This document shows positions 32,964 to 41,426 of a stretch of DNA of 64,000 nucleotides, one piece after another. The DNA is from Geoanaerobacter pelophilus (GTDB taxonomy: Bacteria; Desulfobacterota; Desulfuromonadia; Geobacterales; DSM-12255). The stretch covers positions 186,001 to 250,000 of the forward strand of contig NZ_JAHCVJ010000006.1 of the NCBI RefSeq assembly GCF_018476885.1, written 5' to 3'. The notes under the pieces are model-generated. The model was not told where the DNA came from. It saw only the letters and a list, made by a program, of their open reading frames with translations, and did no database searches. The first letter of the stretch is position 1; every line of letters begins with the position of its first letter. Position numbers and translations under genes: made by a program.

Positions 32964-34145
32964 ATGATCAGATTTCTTACCGCTGGAGAATCCCACGGGC
33001 CGCAGCTGACCGCCATTGTTGAAGGGGTTCCGTCCGGGCTTTCTCTTACCGAGGAGTACATAAACACCGATCTTGCCCGCCGTCAGATGGGGTATGGCCG
33101 TGGCGGCAGAATGCTTATCGAAAAAGATACTGTAGCTATTTTCTCAGGTGTTCGCTGGGGTAAAACCATCGGGTCACCGATTACTCTTGGCATCCAGAAC
33201 CGGGATTGGGAGAACTGGCAGGAGAAGATGTCTCCGCATGAGCGGTTTCGTGATGAGCGGATCAGGGTGACCCGGTCCAGGCCGGGTCATGCCGACCTGC
33301 CGGGGGCTATGAAATATAATCATAGCGATGTGCGAAACATCCTCGAACGCTCAAGCGCACGCGAGACTGCCGCTCGCGTTGCTGTGGGGGCAGTTGCCAA
33401 GGCTCTGCTGGCGCAGTTCAATATAGAGGTCAGCGGTTTCGTCACTGAACTGGCTGGCATTAAGGCTGAACGCAAGAACCTGCCGCTTGCAGCTCTGCGT
33501 GAACTTGCTGCAAAGTCCGAACTGTTTACCTGTGATGCCGATGCGGAAGCGCAGATGAAGGCTGAGATCGACCGGGTAAAGGATGCCGGTGACACAGTTG
33601 GCGGCGTTATTGAAGTGGTGGTGACTGCCGTGCCCCCAGGTCTTGGCAGCCATGTGCAGTGGGACAGGAAGCTTGATGCCCGTCTGGCAATGGCACTGAT
33701 GAGCATTCAGGCGATCAAGGGGGTTGAGGTTGGTAGCGGATTTGATGCTGCGCGCAACCCTGGTTCAAAAGTGCATGACGAAATTTATTACGAATCGAGC
33801 CGGGTGGCCCATGGTGAATCCAGCGGTTTTTACCGCAAGACCAACAATGCCGGTGGCATCGAGGGAGGCATTTCCAACGGTGAAGAGATCGTGGTTCGGG
33901 CAGCGATGAAGCCGATTCCTACTCTTTACAAACCGCTCAAGTCGGTAGACATCCTTACCAAGGAGCCTTTTGAGGCCACTGTGGAGCGCTCCGATACCTG
34001 CGCTGTGCCAGCTGCAGCGGTTGTTGCCGAAGCCATGGTGGCGATAGAGATTGCCAATGCCTTTCAAGAAAAGTTTGGCGGAGACTCCATGGAGGAGATC
34101 GAGCGGAATTATCGCAGCTACATAGAATACTTACGCTCATTTTGA
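32964..34145 (+). CDS. aroC: Chorismate synthase
   Basis: Final step of the shikimate pathway: 5-enolpyruvylshikimate-3-phosphate to chorismate, requiring reduced FMN. The 393-residue protein carries the N-terminal signature [18 protein letters not shown], the RDRPGHADL-like segment [17 protein letters not shown], and [18 protein letters not shown] and GIEGGISNG. The ribosome site is AAAGGAA. It leads a plus-strand cluster that also has aroB and aroQ. Chorismate produced here feeds MqnA at 40.6 kb as well as aromatic amino acids. Confidence 0.97.
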   Translation: MIRFLTAGESHGPQLTAIVEGVPSGLSLTEEYINTDLARRQMGYGRGGRMLIEKDTVAIFSGVRWGKTIGSPITLGIQNRDWENWQEKMSPHERFRDERIRVTRSRPGHADLPGAMKYNHSDVRNILERSSARETAARVAVGAVAKALLAQFNIEVSGFVTELAGIKAERKNLPLAALRELAAKSELFTCDADAEAQMKAEIDRVKDAGDTVGGVIEVVVTAVPPGLGSHVQWDRKLDARLAMALMSIQAIKGVEVGSGFDAARNPGSKVHDEIYYESSRVAHGESSGFYRKTNNAGGIEGGISNGEEIVVRAAMKPIPTLYKPLKSVDILTKEPFEATVERSDTCAVPAAAVVAEAMVAIEIANAFQEKFGGDSMEEIERNYRSYIEYLRSF

Positions 34146-34211
34146 ACTATTAGTCGCCGCAGTTCTTAACCAATATGCTTAGTGTCAATCATCTGCTTTT
34201 GGAATTTTACT

Positions 34212-35345
34212 ATGACTAAAATCCTGCCAGTGAGTAATAATACAGATGTTAATACAGCGCCGTCACTGAGTGTGGATGTTGCCCTGGGTGAGCGGAGTTA
34301 CGGAATAAGCATCGGCAGTGGTACTTTGTCGAGTCTCGGGCAGGTCTGTAATGATCTGGGCTTGAGCAAGAAGCTAGTTGTTATTACCAACCCGACCGTT
34401 GCCGGTTATTACCTCAAATCGGTAATCACGTCGCTTGAATCTGCTGGGTTCACTGTCGCAACAGCCCAGATTCCCGATGGTGAGGAGTTTAAGAATCTTA
34501 AAGTAGTCGCAGCTGTTTATGACGATCTGGTTGATGCCGGTATGGACCGGGGTGGAGTGATTATTGCTCTTGGCGGAGGCGTAGTCGGTGACCTGGCCGG
34601 CTTTGTAGCTGCCACTTTTTTGCGTGGTATCGATTTTGTGCAGGTGCCGACGACACTGCTCTCGCAGGTGGACAGCAGCGTTGGTGGCAAAACAGGGGTA
34701 AACCTTGCCAAAGGGAAGAATCTGGTAGGCGCCTTTTATCAGCCTAAATTCGTGCTGATTGATGTCAATACCCTCTCTACCCTTCCTGAGCGTGAGTTTA
34801 TCGGCGGTCTGGCCGAAGTTGTCAAATATGGCGTTATCCTGGATAGTGAGTTTTTCTGCTATATCGAGAGTCATGTGGATGAAGTCCTTGCACGGGAACC
34901 GGAAACTCTTAAGCACCTCATATCCCGGTGCTGCAGCCTGAAAGCTGAAGTCGTAGGTAAGGATGAGCGCGAGGCCGGGTTACGTGCTGTCCTCAACTAT
35001 GGGCACACCCTTGGTCATGCAGTCGAGTCACTCTCTGGTTATGGCAAATATGCTCATGGCGAGGCCGTAGCCATAGGCATGGTAGCAGCAGCCCGCTTTT
35101 CTGAGCAAAAGGGGCTTGCTTCCTCGGCGGATACTGCCCGGATTGAGGCTTTGATCAGCAGGCTGCGGTTGCCTACAGTCGCTCCTCAATTTACTTCCGA
35201 AGAGTACATAGCGTCTCTTGTCAGGGACAAGAAAGCGCGCGATGGTGGTCTAACTTTTGTTTGTAACAAGGGGATCGGCAGCTTCAGCTTCCAACGGGTG
35301 ACAGATCTAAAACCGCTTCTATCGGCATCCGGCATAGGGGGGTAA
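34212..35345 (+). CDS. aroB: 3-dehydroquinate synthase
   Basis: Converts DAHP to 3-dehydroquinate with catalytic NAD and a divalent metal. I choose ATG 34212 (377 residues); the in-frame GTG 34182 would add ten residues, and neither has a strong ribosome site. Family signatures are complete: FKNLKVVAAVYDDLVDAGMD, the glycine-rich ALGGGVVGDLAGFVAATFLR, TTLLSQVDSSVGGKTGVN, and the metal-site histidines in LNYGHTLGHAVE and KYAHGEAVAIGM. It lies between aroC and the TPR gene, which starts two bases after its stop. Confidence 0.96.
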   Translation: MTKILPVSNNTDVNTAPSLSVDVALGERSYGISIGSGTLSSLGQVCNDLGLSKKLVVITNPTVAGYYLKSVITSLESAGFTVATAQIPDGEEFKNLKVVAAVYDDLVDAGMDRGGVIIALGGGVVGDLAGFVAATFLRGIDFVQVPTTLLSQVDSSVGGKTGVNLAKGKNLVGAFYQPKFVLIDVNTLSTLPEREFIGGLAEVVKYGVILDSEFFCYIESHVDEVLAREPETLKHLISRCCSLKAEVVGKDEREAGLRAVLNYGHTLGHAVESLSGYGKYAHGEAVAIGMVAAARFSEQKGLASSADTARIEALISRLRLPTVAPQFTSEEYIASLVRDKKARDGGLTFVCNKGIGSFSFQRVTDLKPLLSASGIGG

Positions 35346-35346
35346 A

Positions 35347-36375
35347 ATGGCGCAAAACGAATCTTCTTTTTGGACGGATATCAAGAAATTCGAAGACACG
35401 CTTGTAAAGGACCCTGCTTCCTACTGTTTTGCTCCCTTAGCTGAGTTATACCGCAAGTCCGGTCTGCTGGATGACGCCATTTCAACGGCCTTGAAGGGAA
35501 CTGCCTTGCACCCGCAGTATTTTGGCGGGTATATGGCTCTTGGCAGGGCCTATCTGGACAAAGGGATGAACCCTGAGGCCCTGGATGCCTTACAGAAAGT
35601 AGTGGCGCTGAGTCCTGAGAATATACTCGCCCAGAAACTTTTGTCTCAGATATACATGGATCTTGGTGATTATGACCTGTCAAAGAATTCCCTGGAGGCG
35701 CTTTTAGCATTAAATCCTGCCGATACCGAGAGTCGGCTGCTGTTGGAGTCTCTGGAGAGAACGGCTGCGTCGAATCGTCAGGACGTGTCAGATCCGCTTG
35801 AATCCGGTGGGACTGGCGCGGTTAGCTTTATGGTCGAACTGGATGCTTCTGAGGAGAATGCCGAGGAGCTGGAGACTCTTGACCTTGTTGAAGAACTGGA
35901 TGAGCTTGAGGGAAGCCCGTCCTTCTTTGCCGAACAGGAGCCTTTCCCACCTGCTCTTATACCGGATCATGATGCGCAAACTTCTTTAGACGATCCGGTC
36001 GATTATCCTGTTGGCATAAGGACCGCCACGATAGCCGAGCTTTATGTCACCCAGGGGCACCTTGAGCAAGCGCTCGATATTTATCAGGAACTGTTTGCGG
36101 CCAGTCCGGAAAACCTGGCCCATCGGAAAAGAATAGAAGAGTTGGAGCGGTTGCTTGCCGAGAGCAAATCTTCATCAGTGCTCGAGCCGCCAGATGAGGC
36201 CTTTTCTGTCGTTGAACCGGAGGCCGCCGGTTTTGCTGACGTTTTTAGCGCAGCTGTTACTTCTGATGAGACTCCATCACCTAATACAGAGGGCACCGAC
36301 GAACTTGTCGTTCTGCTTCAGGGATGGCTGGATAATATAAGGAGGGCTAGAGAATGTCGTTCCGGGAGAGACTGA
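35347..36375 (+). CDS. TPR-repeat protein coupled to a roadblock-domain protein
   Basis: A 342-residue soluble protein. About three tetratricopeptide repeats occur in the first 140 residues (CFAPLAELYRKSGLLDDAIS; GGYMALGRAYLDKGMNPEAL; KLLSQIYMDLGDYDLSKNSL), a long acidic linker follows (about 150-220, rich in Glu/Asp), and another TPR lies near 225-265 (TIAELYVTQGHLEQALDIYQ). No signal peptide or enzyme motif is present. Its end overlaps the roadblock gene by 22 bases, implying that the two products work together, perhaps as scaffold and subunit of a small-GTPase module. The function is not established. Confidence 0.88.
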   Translation: MAQNESSFWTDIKKFEDTLVKDPASYCFAPLAELYRKSGLLDDAISTALKGTALHPQYFGGYMALGRAYLDKGMNPEALDALQKVVALSPENILAQKLLSQIYMDLGDYDLSKNSLEALLALNPADTESRLLLESLERTAASNRQDVSDPLESGGTGAVSFMVELDASEENAEELETLDLVEELDELEGSPSFFAEQEPFPPALIPDHDAQTSLDDPVDYPVGIRTATIAELYVTQGHLEQALDIYQELFAASPENLAHRKRIEELERLLAESKSSSVLEPPDEAFSVVEPEAAGFADVFSAAVTSDETPSPNTEGTDELVVLLQGWLDNIRRARECRSGRD

Positions 36376-36719
36376 AAAAAATAGTCGAACAGGTCGATGG
36401 GGCCATAGGTGCCCTGATAATGGGCTATGACGGCATCCCCATCGACGAGAGCATTCGCCCTAATGCCTCACTTGATGTGCAACTGCTGGCGGTAGAGTAC
36501 GCCACTTTACTGAAGGAGATTAAAAGAACTGTTGATGTCCTTAAGACCGGCGGGATGGAGGAGGTTTCCATAACATCCGGAGAGTTGAGAGTGGTGATCC
36601 GGGCTTTGAACGAAGAGTTTTTCATGGTTCTTCTTTTGGAGAAAGAGGGGAATTTCGGCCTCGGACGCTACCTGCTAAGACTGAATGCGCAAGCCTTCAG
36701 AGACATGCTTCAGGATTGA
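36354..36719 (+). CDS. Roadblock/LC7-domain protein (MglB-like)
   Basis: A 121-residue single-domain protein with the roadblock/LC7 pattern: starting helix [14 protein letters not shown], strand [17 protein letters not shown], central helix, and the VRVVIRAL-type strands [20 protein letters not shown]. The ribosome site AAGGAGG is strong. In Myxococcus the roadblock protein MglB is the GTPase-activating partner of MglA and sets the polarity of type IV pili; no MglA-type GTPase is in this window, so any such role here is inference. Coupled to the TPR gene upstream and followed by aroQ after seven bases. Confidence 0.88.
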   Translation: MSFRERLKKIVEQVDGAIGALIMGYDGIPIDESIRPNASLDVQLLAVEYATLLKEIKRTVDVLKTGGMEEVSITSGELRVVIRALNEEFFMVLLLEKEGNFGLGRYLLRLNAQAFRDMLQD

Positions 36720-36726
36720 GGAAGTT

Positions 36727-37167
36727 ATGAAGATTCTGGTAATTCATGGTCCGAACCTTAACCTGCTTGGCACACGCGAGCCGGGAATATACGGCAACAC
36801 TACCCTTACGAATATCAATGCCGCTCTGCAAGCCCTTGCAGGAGAACTTGGCATTGAAGTCGCTTTCGTGCAATCCAATCACGAAGGCGGAATTGTTGAC
36901 GCCATTCAGGCTGCCAAGACTGACTGCGACGGCATCTTGATAAATCCGGCTGCATACACCCACACCAGCGTTGCAATTCGCGATGCTGTCTCTGCCGTGG
37001 CGATTCCTGTTGTTGAAGTACATCTTTCAAATGTCCATGCCCGCGAAGAGTTCCGCAGTAAGAGCTATATTGCCCCTGTAGCTGTCGGCCAGATCTCCGG
37101 ATTCGGTGTAGATAGCTATCTGTTGGGGCTTCGCGCAATTTTTAGCCATATTAAATTGAGATTGTAA
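36727..37167 (+). CDS. aroQ: 3-dehydroquinate dehydratase, type II
   Basis: Dehydrates 3-dehydroquinate to 3-dehydroshikimate. ATG 36727 follows GAGGAAGTT and gives 146 residues, the usual length; the frame is open further upstream but overlaps the roadblock gene. Signatures are [20 protein letters not shown] (catalytic arginine and tyrosine region), [32 protein letters not shown], and [14 protein letters not shown] with the catalytic histidine. With aroB and aroC it gives three shikimate enzymes within 5 kb. Confidence 0.96.
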   Translation: MKILVIHGPNLNLLGTREPGIYGNTTLTNINAALQALAGELGIEVAFVQSNHEGGIVDAIQAAKTDCDGILINPAAYTHTSVAIRDAVSAVAIPVVEVHLSNVHAREEFRSKSYIAPVAVGQISGFGVDSYLLGLRAIFSHIKLRL

Positions 37168-37180
37168 TCCCCCATTGATT

Positions 37181-38248
37181 ATGCTAAAAGACAGAATCTT
37201 TTCGGCCAGGGAGTGTTTGGAGCGAAATTCCATTGATGCTCTCCTGGTGACATCTCTCCAGTCCATCCGTTACCTGTCGGGTTTTTCGGGAAGCGATGGT
37301 GTTCTGCTGGTAACGCCGGACGCCGGCTGTTTTCTCACCGACTCGCGTTACACCACACAGGCAAGCCGTGAGGTCTCAGGTTTTGCTGTTGCGGAATACC
37401 GGTCCAAACTTGATGCCGTTGTGGAATGGTTTTCCGCCTGTGGTTGCAGGCGTATCGGTTTTATTGCCTCTCAACTGACGGTTGAGGTTTACGACGAACT
37501 TAAAGCTAAACTCCCTGAAGTCGAGTTTGTTGCACTGAAGGATGAGCTCGCCGATATCAGGAGGATCAAGAGCCACGAGGAAATAGTACTCCTGGAGACG
37601 GCAGCGTCTCTGGCTTCCGAAGCTTTTTTATCCATTTTACCCTTGATCCGGCCGGGAATTTCAGAACGGGAACTTGCCCTGGAACTGGAAGTTGCCATGA
37701 GGCGACAGGGGGCAGATGACAAGGCTTTTGACTTTATTGTCGCTTCGGGGGAGAGGGGCGCGCTTCCGCATGGTCGTGCCAGCGAACGGGTCATTTGCCA
37801 GGGAGAGCTGATAACTTTTGATTTTGGCGCTATTTGCAACGGTTACAATTCGGATGAAACTGTAACTGTTGCCTTGGGCAGTCCCGATCCGCAGCTCCTC
37901 GATATCTTCTCGATTGTTAAGGAAGCCCATGACAGGGCTATTGACGCGGTGAAGCCGGGAGTTCCTCTTAAAGATCTGGATAGGATTGCCCGCTCTTTCA
38001 TTGCGGAGAAAGGGTTTGGCTCTTTCTTCGGGCATGGCCTGGGCCATGGCGTTGGCCTTGAGGTGCACGAAAAGCCGCTGGTCTCTTTTAGAAGCGATGA
38101 GATTGCTGCCGAGGGGATGGTCTTCACGATCGAGCCTGGTATTTATGTTCCGGGGTTAGGTGGCGTGAGAATCGAGGATACGGTGGTTGTCGAAGCATCG
38201 GGTTGCCGTTTATTGACAAAGGTTTCCAAGGAACTGCGGGTGCTTTAA
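37181..38248 (+). CDS. Xaa-Pro aminopeptidase (M24B family)
   Basis: A cytoplasmic dimetal peptidase that releases N-terminal residues before proline. ATG 37181 gives 355 residues; a TTG two codons earlier is possible. The creatinase-like N-terminal domain (about 1-130, with LLVTSLQSIRYLSGFSGSDG) precedes the pita-bread domain with all metal ligands: FDFGAICNGYNSDET, GHGLGHGVGLEVHE, FTIEPGIYVPG and VRIEDTVVV. It is followed after 56 bases by accB, an arrangement often seen where pepP precedes accBC or efp in bacteria. Confidence 0.93.
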   Translation: MLKDRIFSARECLERNSIDALLVTSLQSIRYLSGFSGSDGVLLVTPDAGCFLTDSRYTTQASREVSGFAVAEYRSKLDAVVEWFSACGCRRIGFIASQLTVEVYDELKAKLPEVEFVALKDELADIRRIKSHEEIVLLETAASLASEAFLSILPLIRPGISERELALELEVAMRRQGADDKAFDFIVASGERGALPHGRASERVICQGELITFDFGAICNGYNSDETVTVALGSPDPQLLDIFSIVKEAHDRAIDAVKPGVPLKDLDRIARSFIAEKGFGSFFGHGLGHGVGLEVHEKPLVSFRSDEIAAEGMVFTIEPGIYVPGLGGVRIEDTVVVEASGCRLLTKVSKELRVL

Positions 38249-38304
38249 GCACCGCGGATTTTGAGCGTGAGGCAGCTGATGCTGCCATGTGAAAAGGAGA
38301 AAGT

Positions 38305-38772
38305 ATGGATATCAAAGATATTAAAACGTTGATAAAGATGGTTACAGAGACGGACATAACGGAATTTGAGATCGAGAATCCGGAAGAGCGCATCTTGATA
38401 AAACGTGGGACATCCACGGAAGTTGTTCATGTGCAGGCACCTCAGGTCATGGCAGCACCTCAGGCAATTGCTGCGGCTCATCCCCAGGTTGCTGGGGCTC
38501 CTGCAGCCGCTGCCGCACCGGTTGCCGAGAAAGGTGATCCCATCACTTCACCGATAGTCGGCACTTTCTATCGCGCACCGGCGCCTGATGCCGCCCCTTA
38601 TGTCGAGGTCGGCCAGGTCGTCGAAAAAGGCCAGGTTCTGTGCATTGTTGAAGCGATGAAGTTGATGAATGAAATTGAAGCGGAATACCGCTGCAAGATC
38701 GTCAAGATTTGTAAGGAGAATGCCCAGCCGGTTGAGTTCGGCGATGCCCTCTTTCTTGTCGAAAAAGCCTAG
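38305..38772 (+). CDS. accB: Biotin carboxyl carrier protein of acetyl-CoA carboxylase
   Basis: Carries the biotin that shuttles carboxylate in the first committed step of fatty-acid synthesis. The 155-residue protein has an N-terminal assembly region, an Ala/Pro-rich linker (about 45-75), and the biotinyl domain with the attachment motif [12 protein letters not shown]; the biotinylated lysine is K119. The ribosome site is AAAGGAGAAAG. The gene is followed after nine bases by accC, the usual operon. Confidence 0.97.
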   Translation: MDIKDIKTLIKMVTETDITEFEIENPEERILIKRGTSTEVVHVQAPQVMAAPQAIAAAHPQVAGAPAAAAAPVAEKGDPITSPIVGTFYRAPAPDAAPYVEVGQVVEKGQVLCIVEAMKLMNEIEAEYRCKIVKICKENAQPVEFGDALFLVEKA

Positions 38773-38781
38773 GAGTCACAC

Positions 38782-40122
38782 ATGTTCCATAAAGTTCTAA
38801 TCGCCAATCGCGGCGAAATTGCACTCCGTGTAATCCGCGCCTGTCGCGAACTCGGCATAAAAACCGTCGCTGTCTACTCTGATGCTGACCGCGAATCGCT
38901 TCATGTCCGTCTGGCAGACGAGAGTGTCTGCATCGGTCCGGCTCCGAGCCTGAAAAGCTACCTGAATATAAACGCCATCATCAGCGCGGCTGAGCTGACC
39001 GATGCCGAGGCGATCCATCCCGGCTACGGCTTCCTTTCAGAAAATGCCGGATTTGCCGATATTTGCGAAAAATGCGGCATAACCTTTATTGGCCCATCTG
39101 CTGAGAGCATGCGTATTATGGGGGACAAGATCAGTGCCCGCCAAGCTGTCATAAAAGAGGGCGTGCCGATCCTTCCAGGCACCAAGGAAGGTGTCCATGA
39201 TGTCAATGAAGCGGTAAAAGTCGCAAAGCAGATCGGCTTTCCGGTAATTATCAAGGCTACAGCCGGTGGCGGTGGTCGCGGGATGAAGATTGTCCATTCT
39301 CCGGCGACTCTCCCCAATGCCTTTGCTACTGCCAGGGCTGAGGCACAGTCAGGCTTCGGCAATCCGGAAGTCTATATCGAGAAATACTGCGAGCAGCCTC
39401 GCCATGTGGAGATCCAGATTCTCGGCGACAAGCACGGCAATGTGATCCACCTCGGAGAACGTGATTGCTCGATTCAGCGCCGTCATCAGAAACTGATTGA
39501 GGAAGCGCCATCTACCATCAGCACCCCTGAACTTCGGAAAGCTATGGGCGAAGCCGCTGTCAGGGCTGCAAAGGCAGTCGGTTACAGCAGCGCCGGTACC
39601 ATGGAGTTCCTGGTCGATAAACAGAATAATTTCTATTTCATGGAAATGAACACCAGGGTTCAGGTTGAGCACCCGGTGACAGAGATGGTTACCGGCGTCG
39701 ATATCGTTCGCGAACAGATCCGCTCTGCCGCAGGTCACAAGCTTCGCTACAAACAGAGCGATATCAAGATCAATGGCCACGCCATTGAATGCCGCATCAA
39801 TGCCGAGGACTCTGTAAAGTTCACGCCTTGTCCGGGCCGGATCACTGCCTACCATCCGCCTGGAGGACTTGGGGTGCGTGTGGATTCGTTCGTGTACGCC
39901 AATTACTCTGTAGTGCCACATTATGACTCTTTGATTGCCAAGCTTATCGTTCATGCTGAGACAAGAGAGGATGCTATCTGCAGAATGGCCAGAGCACTTG
40001 ACGAATATATAATCGATGGTATAAAAACGACCATACCTTTTCACAAGCGGATCATGGCCAACAAGGACTTCATAGAAGGGAACATTGATACCGGTTTCCT
40101 TGAGCGTATCGTATTGGAGTAG
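38782..40122 (+). CDS. accC: Acetyl-CoA carboxylase, biotin carboxylase subunit
   Basis: ATP-dependent carboxylation of the biotin on AccB. The 446 residues show the ATP-grasp organisation: [35 protein letters not shown], the glycine-rich loop [12 protein letters not shown], and catalytic segments [19 protein letters not shown] and [18 protein letters not shown], plus [12 protein letters not shown]. The length is typical. It is directly behind accB and three bases before gcvH. Confidence 0.97.
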   Translation: MFHKVLIANRGEIALRVIRACRELGIKTVAVYSDADRESLHVRLADESVCIGPAPSLKSYLNINAIISAAELTDAEAIHPGYGFLSENAGFADICEKCGITFIGPSAESMRIMGDKISARQAVIKEGVPILPGTKEGVHDVNEAVKVAKQIGFPVIIKATAGGGGRGMKIVHSPATLPNAFATARAEAQSGFGNPEVYIEKYCEQPRHVEIQILGDKHGNVIHLGERDCSIQRRHQKLIEEAPSTISTPELRKAMGEAAVRAAKAVGYSSAGTMEFLVDKQNNFYFMEMNTRVQVEHPVTEMVTGVDIVREQIRSAAGHKLRYKQSDIKINGHAIECRINAEDSVKFTPCPGRITAYHPPGGLGVRVDSFVYANYSVVPHYDSLIAKLIVHAETREDAICRMARALDEYIIDGIKTTIPFHKRIMANKDFIEGNIDTGFLERIVLE

Positions 40123-40125
40123 TCG

Positions 40126-40512
40126 ATGGATTTTCCTGAGGAGTTGAAATACAGCAAAGAGCACTTTTGGGTGCGAGTTGAAGGTAACAGGGCGGTTCTG
40201 GGGATTACCGATTACGCCCAGATCGAACTGGGAGGGATTACTTCGGTTGAGCTCCCGGATGTTGGCTATGATCTTGAGCAGGACGACTCGTTCGGCTCCA
40301 TAGAAGCCAGAAAAACGGTAGCAGACCTCTATGCTCCGGTTGGAGGCTCAGTTGTTGCTTACAACGAGGAACTCCATGATGCTCCGGAACTGGTCAATGA
40401 CGATCCTTACGATGGCGGCTGGCTTGTCGAGATTGAGCTTTCCGATAAGGAAGAACTCAACCTCCTGATGAGCGCCGATGATTATCAGGATTATGTAGCA
40501 GAAGTGGAATGA
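40126..40512 (+). CDS. gcvH: Glycine cleavage H-type lipoyl protein
   Basis: A 128-residue lipoyl-domain carrier. It has the H-protein fold with WVRVEGNRAVLGITDYAQIE and the lipoylation hairpin SIEARKTVADLYAPVGG, where K63 is the likely lipoate site. The C-terminal half has GGWLVEIELSDKEELNLLMS. No glycine dehydrogenase, T-protein or lipoate ligase gene is nearby; instead it follows accC by three bases and ends at a terminator, so it shares the accBC transcript. It could be the true glycine-cleavage H protein or a lipoate carrier or relay; the sequence alone does not decide. Confidence 0.88.
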   Translation: MDFPEELKYSKEHFWVRVEGNRAVLGITDYAQIELGGITSVELPDVGYDLEQDDSFGSIEARKTVADLYAPVGGSVVAYNEELHDAPELVNDDPYDGGWLVEIELSDKEELNLLMSADDYQDYVAEVE

Positions 40513-40537
40513 CGCGACTCTGAATTATCATGTTTAC

Positions 40538-40570
40538 GCAAGGCGAGGTTTCTCGCCTTGCTTTTTTTTT
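40538..40570 (+). terminator. Intrinsic terminator after gcvH
   Basis: The ten-pair perfect stem GCAAGGCGAG/CTCGCCTTGC with loop GTTT is followed by nine T residues. It closes the accB-accC-gcvH operon and lies just before the mqnA start. Confidence 0.92.
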
Positions 40571-40586
40571 GATGAGGGTATTGTCA

Positions 40587-41426
40587 ATGTCGCTAAGGGT
40601 AGGCCGAATTGAGTATGCGAACTGCGTCCCGCTGTTCAAAGCGTTTGATGCGCTTTGTGATAAAGACCACAGATTTGTTGACGGTGTGCCCGCCATATTG
40701 AACGCCATGCTGTCACTTGGCGAGATCGACCTTTCACCTTCGTCATCAATAGCCTATGGAAAAGATCCCAACCGATACTGGCTTCTCCCCGGATTGTCCA
40801 TCAGCGCAACCGGCCCGGTGAGGAGCGTGCTCCTTTTTACGCGGCAGCCTCTTGAAGAGCTTGACGGGGCGACTATCGGGCTTACGAATGAGTCTGATAC
40901 CTCGGTTGCACTTTTGAAGATAATTCTGGGAAAGTTCCTTGCTTTCAAAAACAGCTTTCAGCGCACTGATGCCCTGCCGCAGCAAGCTGATAGTGCTTTT
41001 GGAGCACTTTTGCTCATTGGTAATCAGGCGATGAGAATGAGCATGACTGTCTCAGATTATCATGTCTACGATCTCGGTGAACTCTGGCATCGCTTCACCG
41101 GGCTTCCGTTTGTTTATGCCCTGTGGGTTGTTAATCGGCAGTCCGTAGCGGGACAGGAAGACAGCGTAATTGACTTGGCGCGCACTCTGCAACAAGCAAA
41201 GGTAGCATGCCGGGACAGGCTTCCTTTATACGTCAAAGGGTCGGGGCTTGAATGGTATGGTTTTGATAACTTGATTTCCTATTGGCAGACCATATCCTAC
41301 GACCTTGGGGAACTTGAGATGGAAGGGTTACGGACCTTTTATCGCTACTCTTATGAATTGGGCATTATAGAGCAACTGCCAGAGATTGTTTTTTTCCCTG
41401 GAGCCATAAGCGGCGGGAGTTTTTAA
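40587..41426 (+). CDS. mqnA: Chorismate dehydratase of the futalosine menaquinone pathway
   Basis: Dehydrates chorismate to 3-enolpyruvyl-benzoate, the first step of futalosine-type menaquinone synthesis. ATG 40587 gives 279 residues starting MSLRVGRIEYANCVPLFKAF; frames open further left run through the terminator and are rejected. Family segments are DGVPAILNAMLSLGEIDLSP, GPVRSVLLFTRQPLEELDGA, LLIGNQAMRM and YDLGELWHRFTGLPFVYALW. It overlaps the GGDEF/EAL gene by one base. Together with ispB it points to menaquinone as the respiratory quinone. Confidence 0.93.
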   Translation: MSLRVGRIEYANCVPLFKAFDALCDKDHRFVDGVPAILNAMLSLGEIDLSPSSSIAYGKDPNRYWLLPGLSISATGPVRSVLLFTRQPLEELDGATIGLTNESDTSVALLKIILGKFLAFKNSFQRTDALPQQADSAFGALLLIGNQAMRMSMTVSDYHVYDLGELWHRFTGLPFVYALWVVNRQSVAGQEDSVIDLARTLQQAKVACRDRLPLYVKGSGLEWYGFDNLISYWQTISYDLGELEMEGLRTFYRYSYELGIIEQLPEIVFFPGAISGGSF

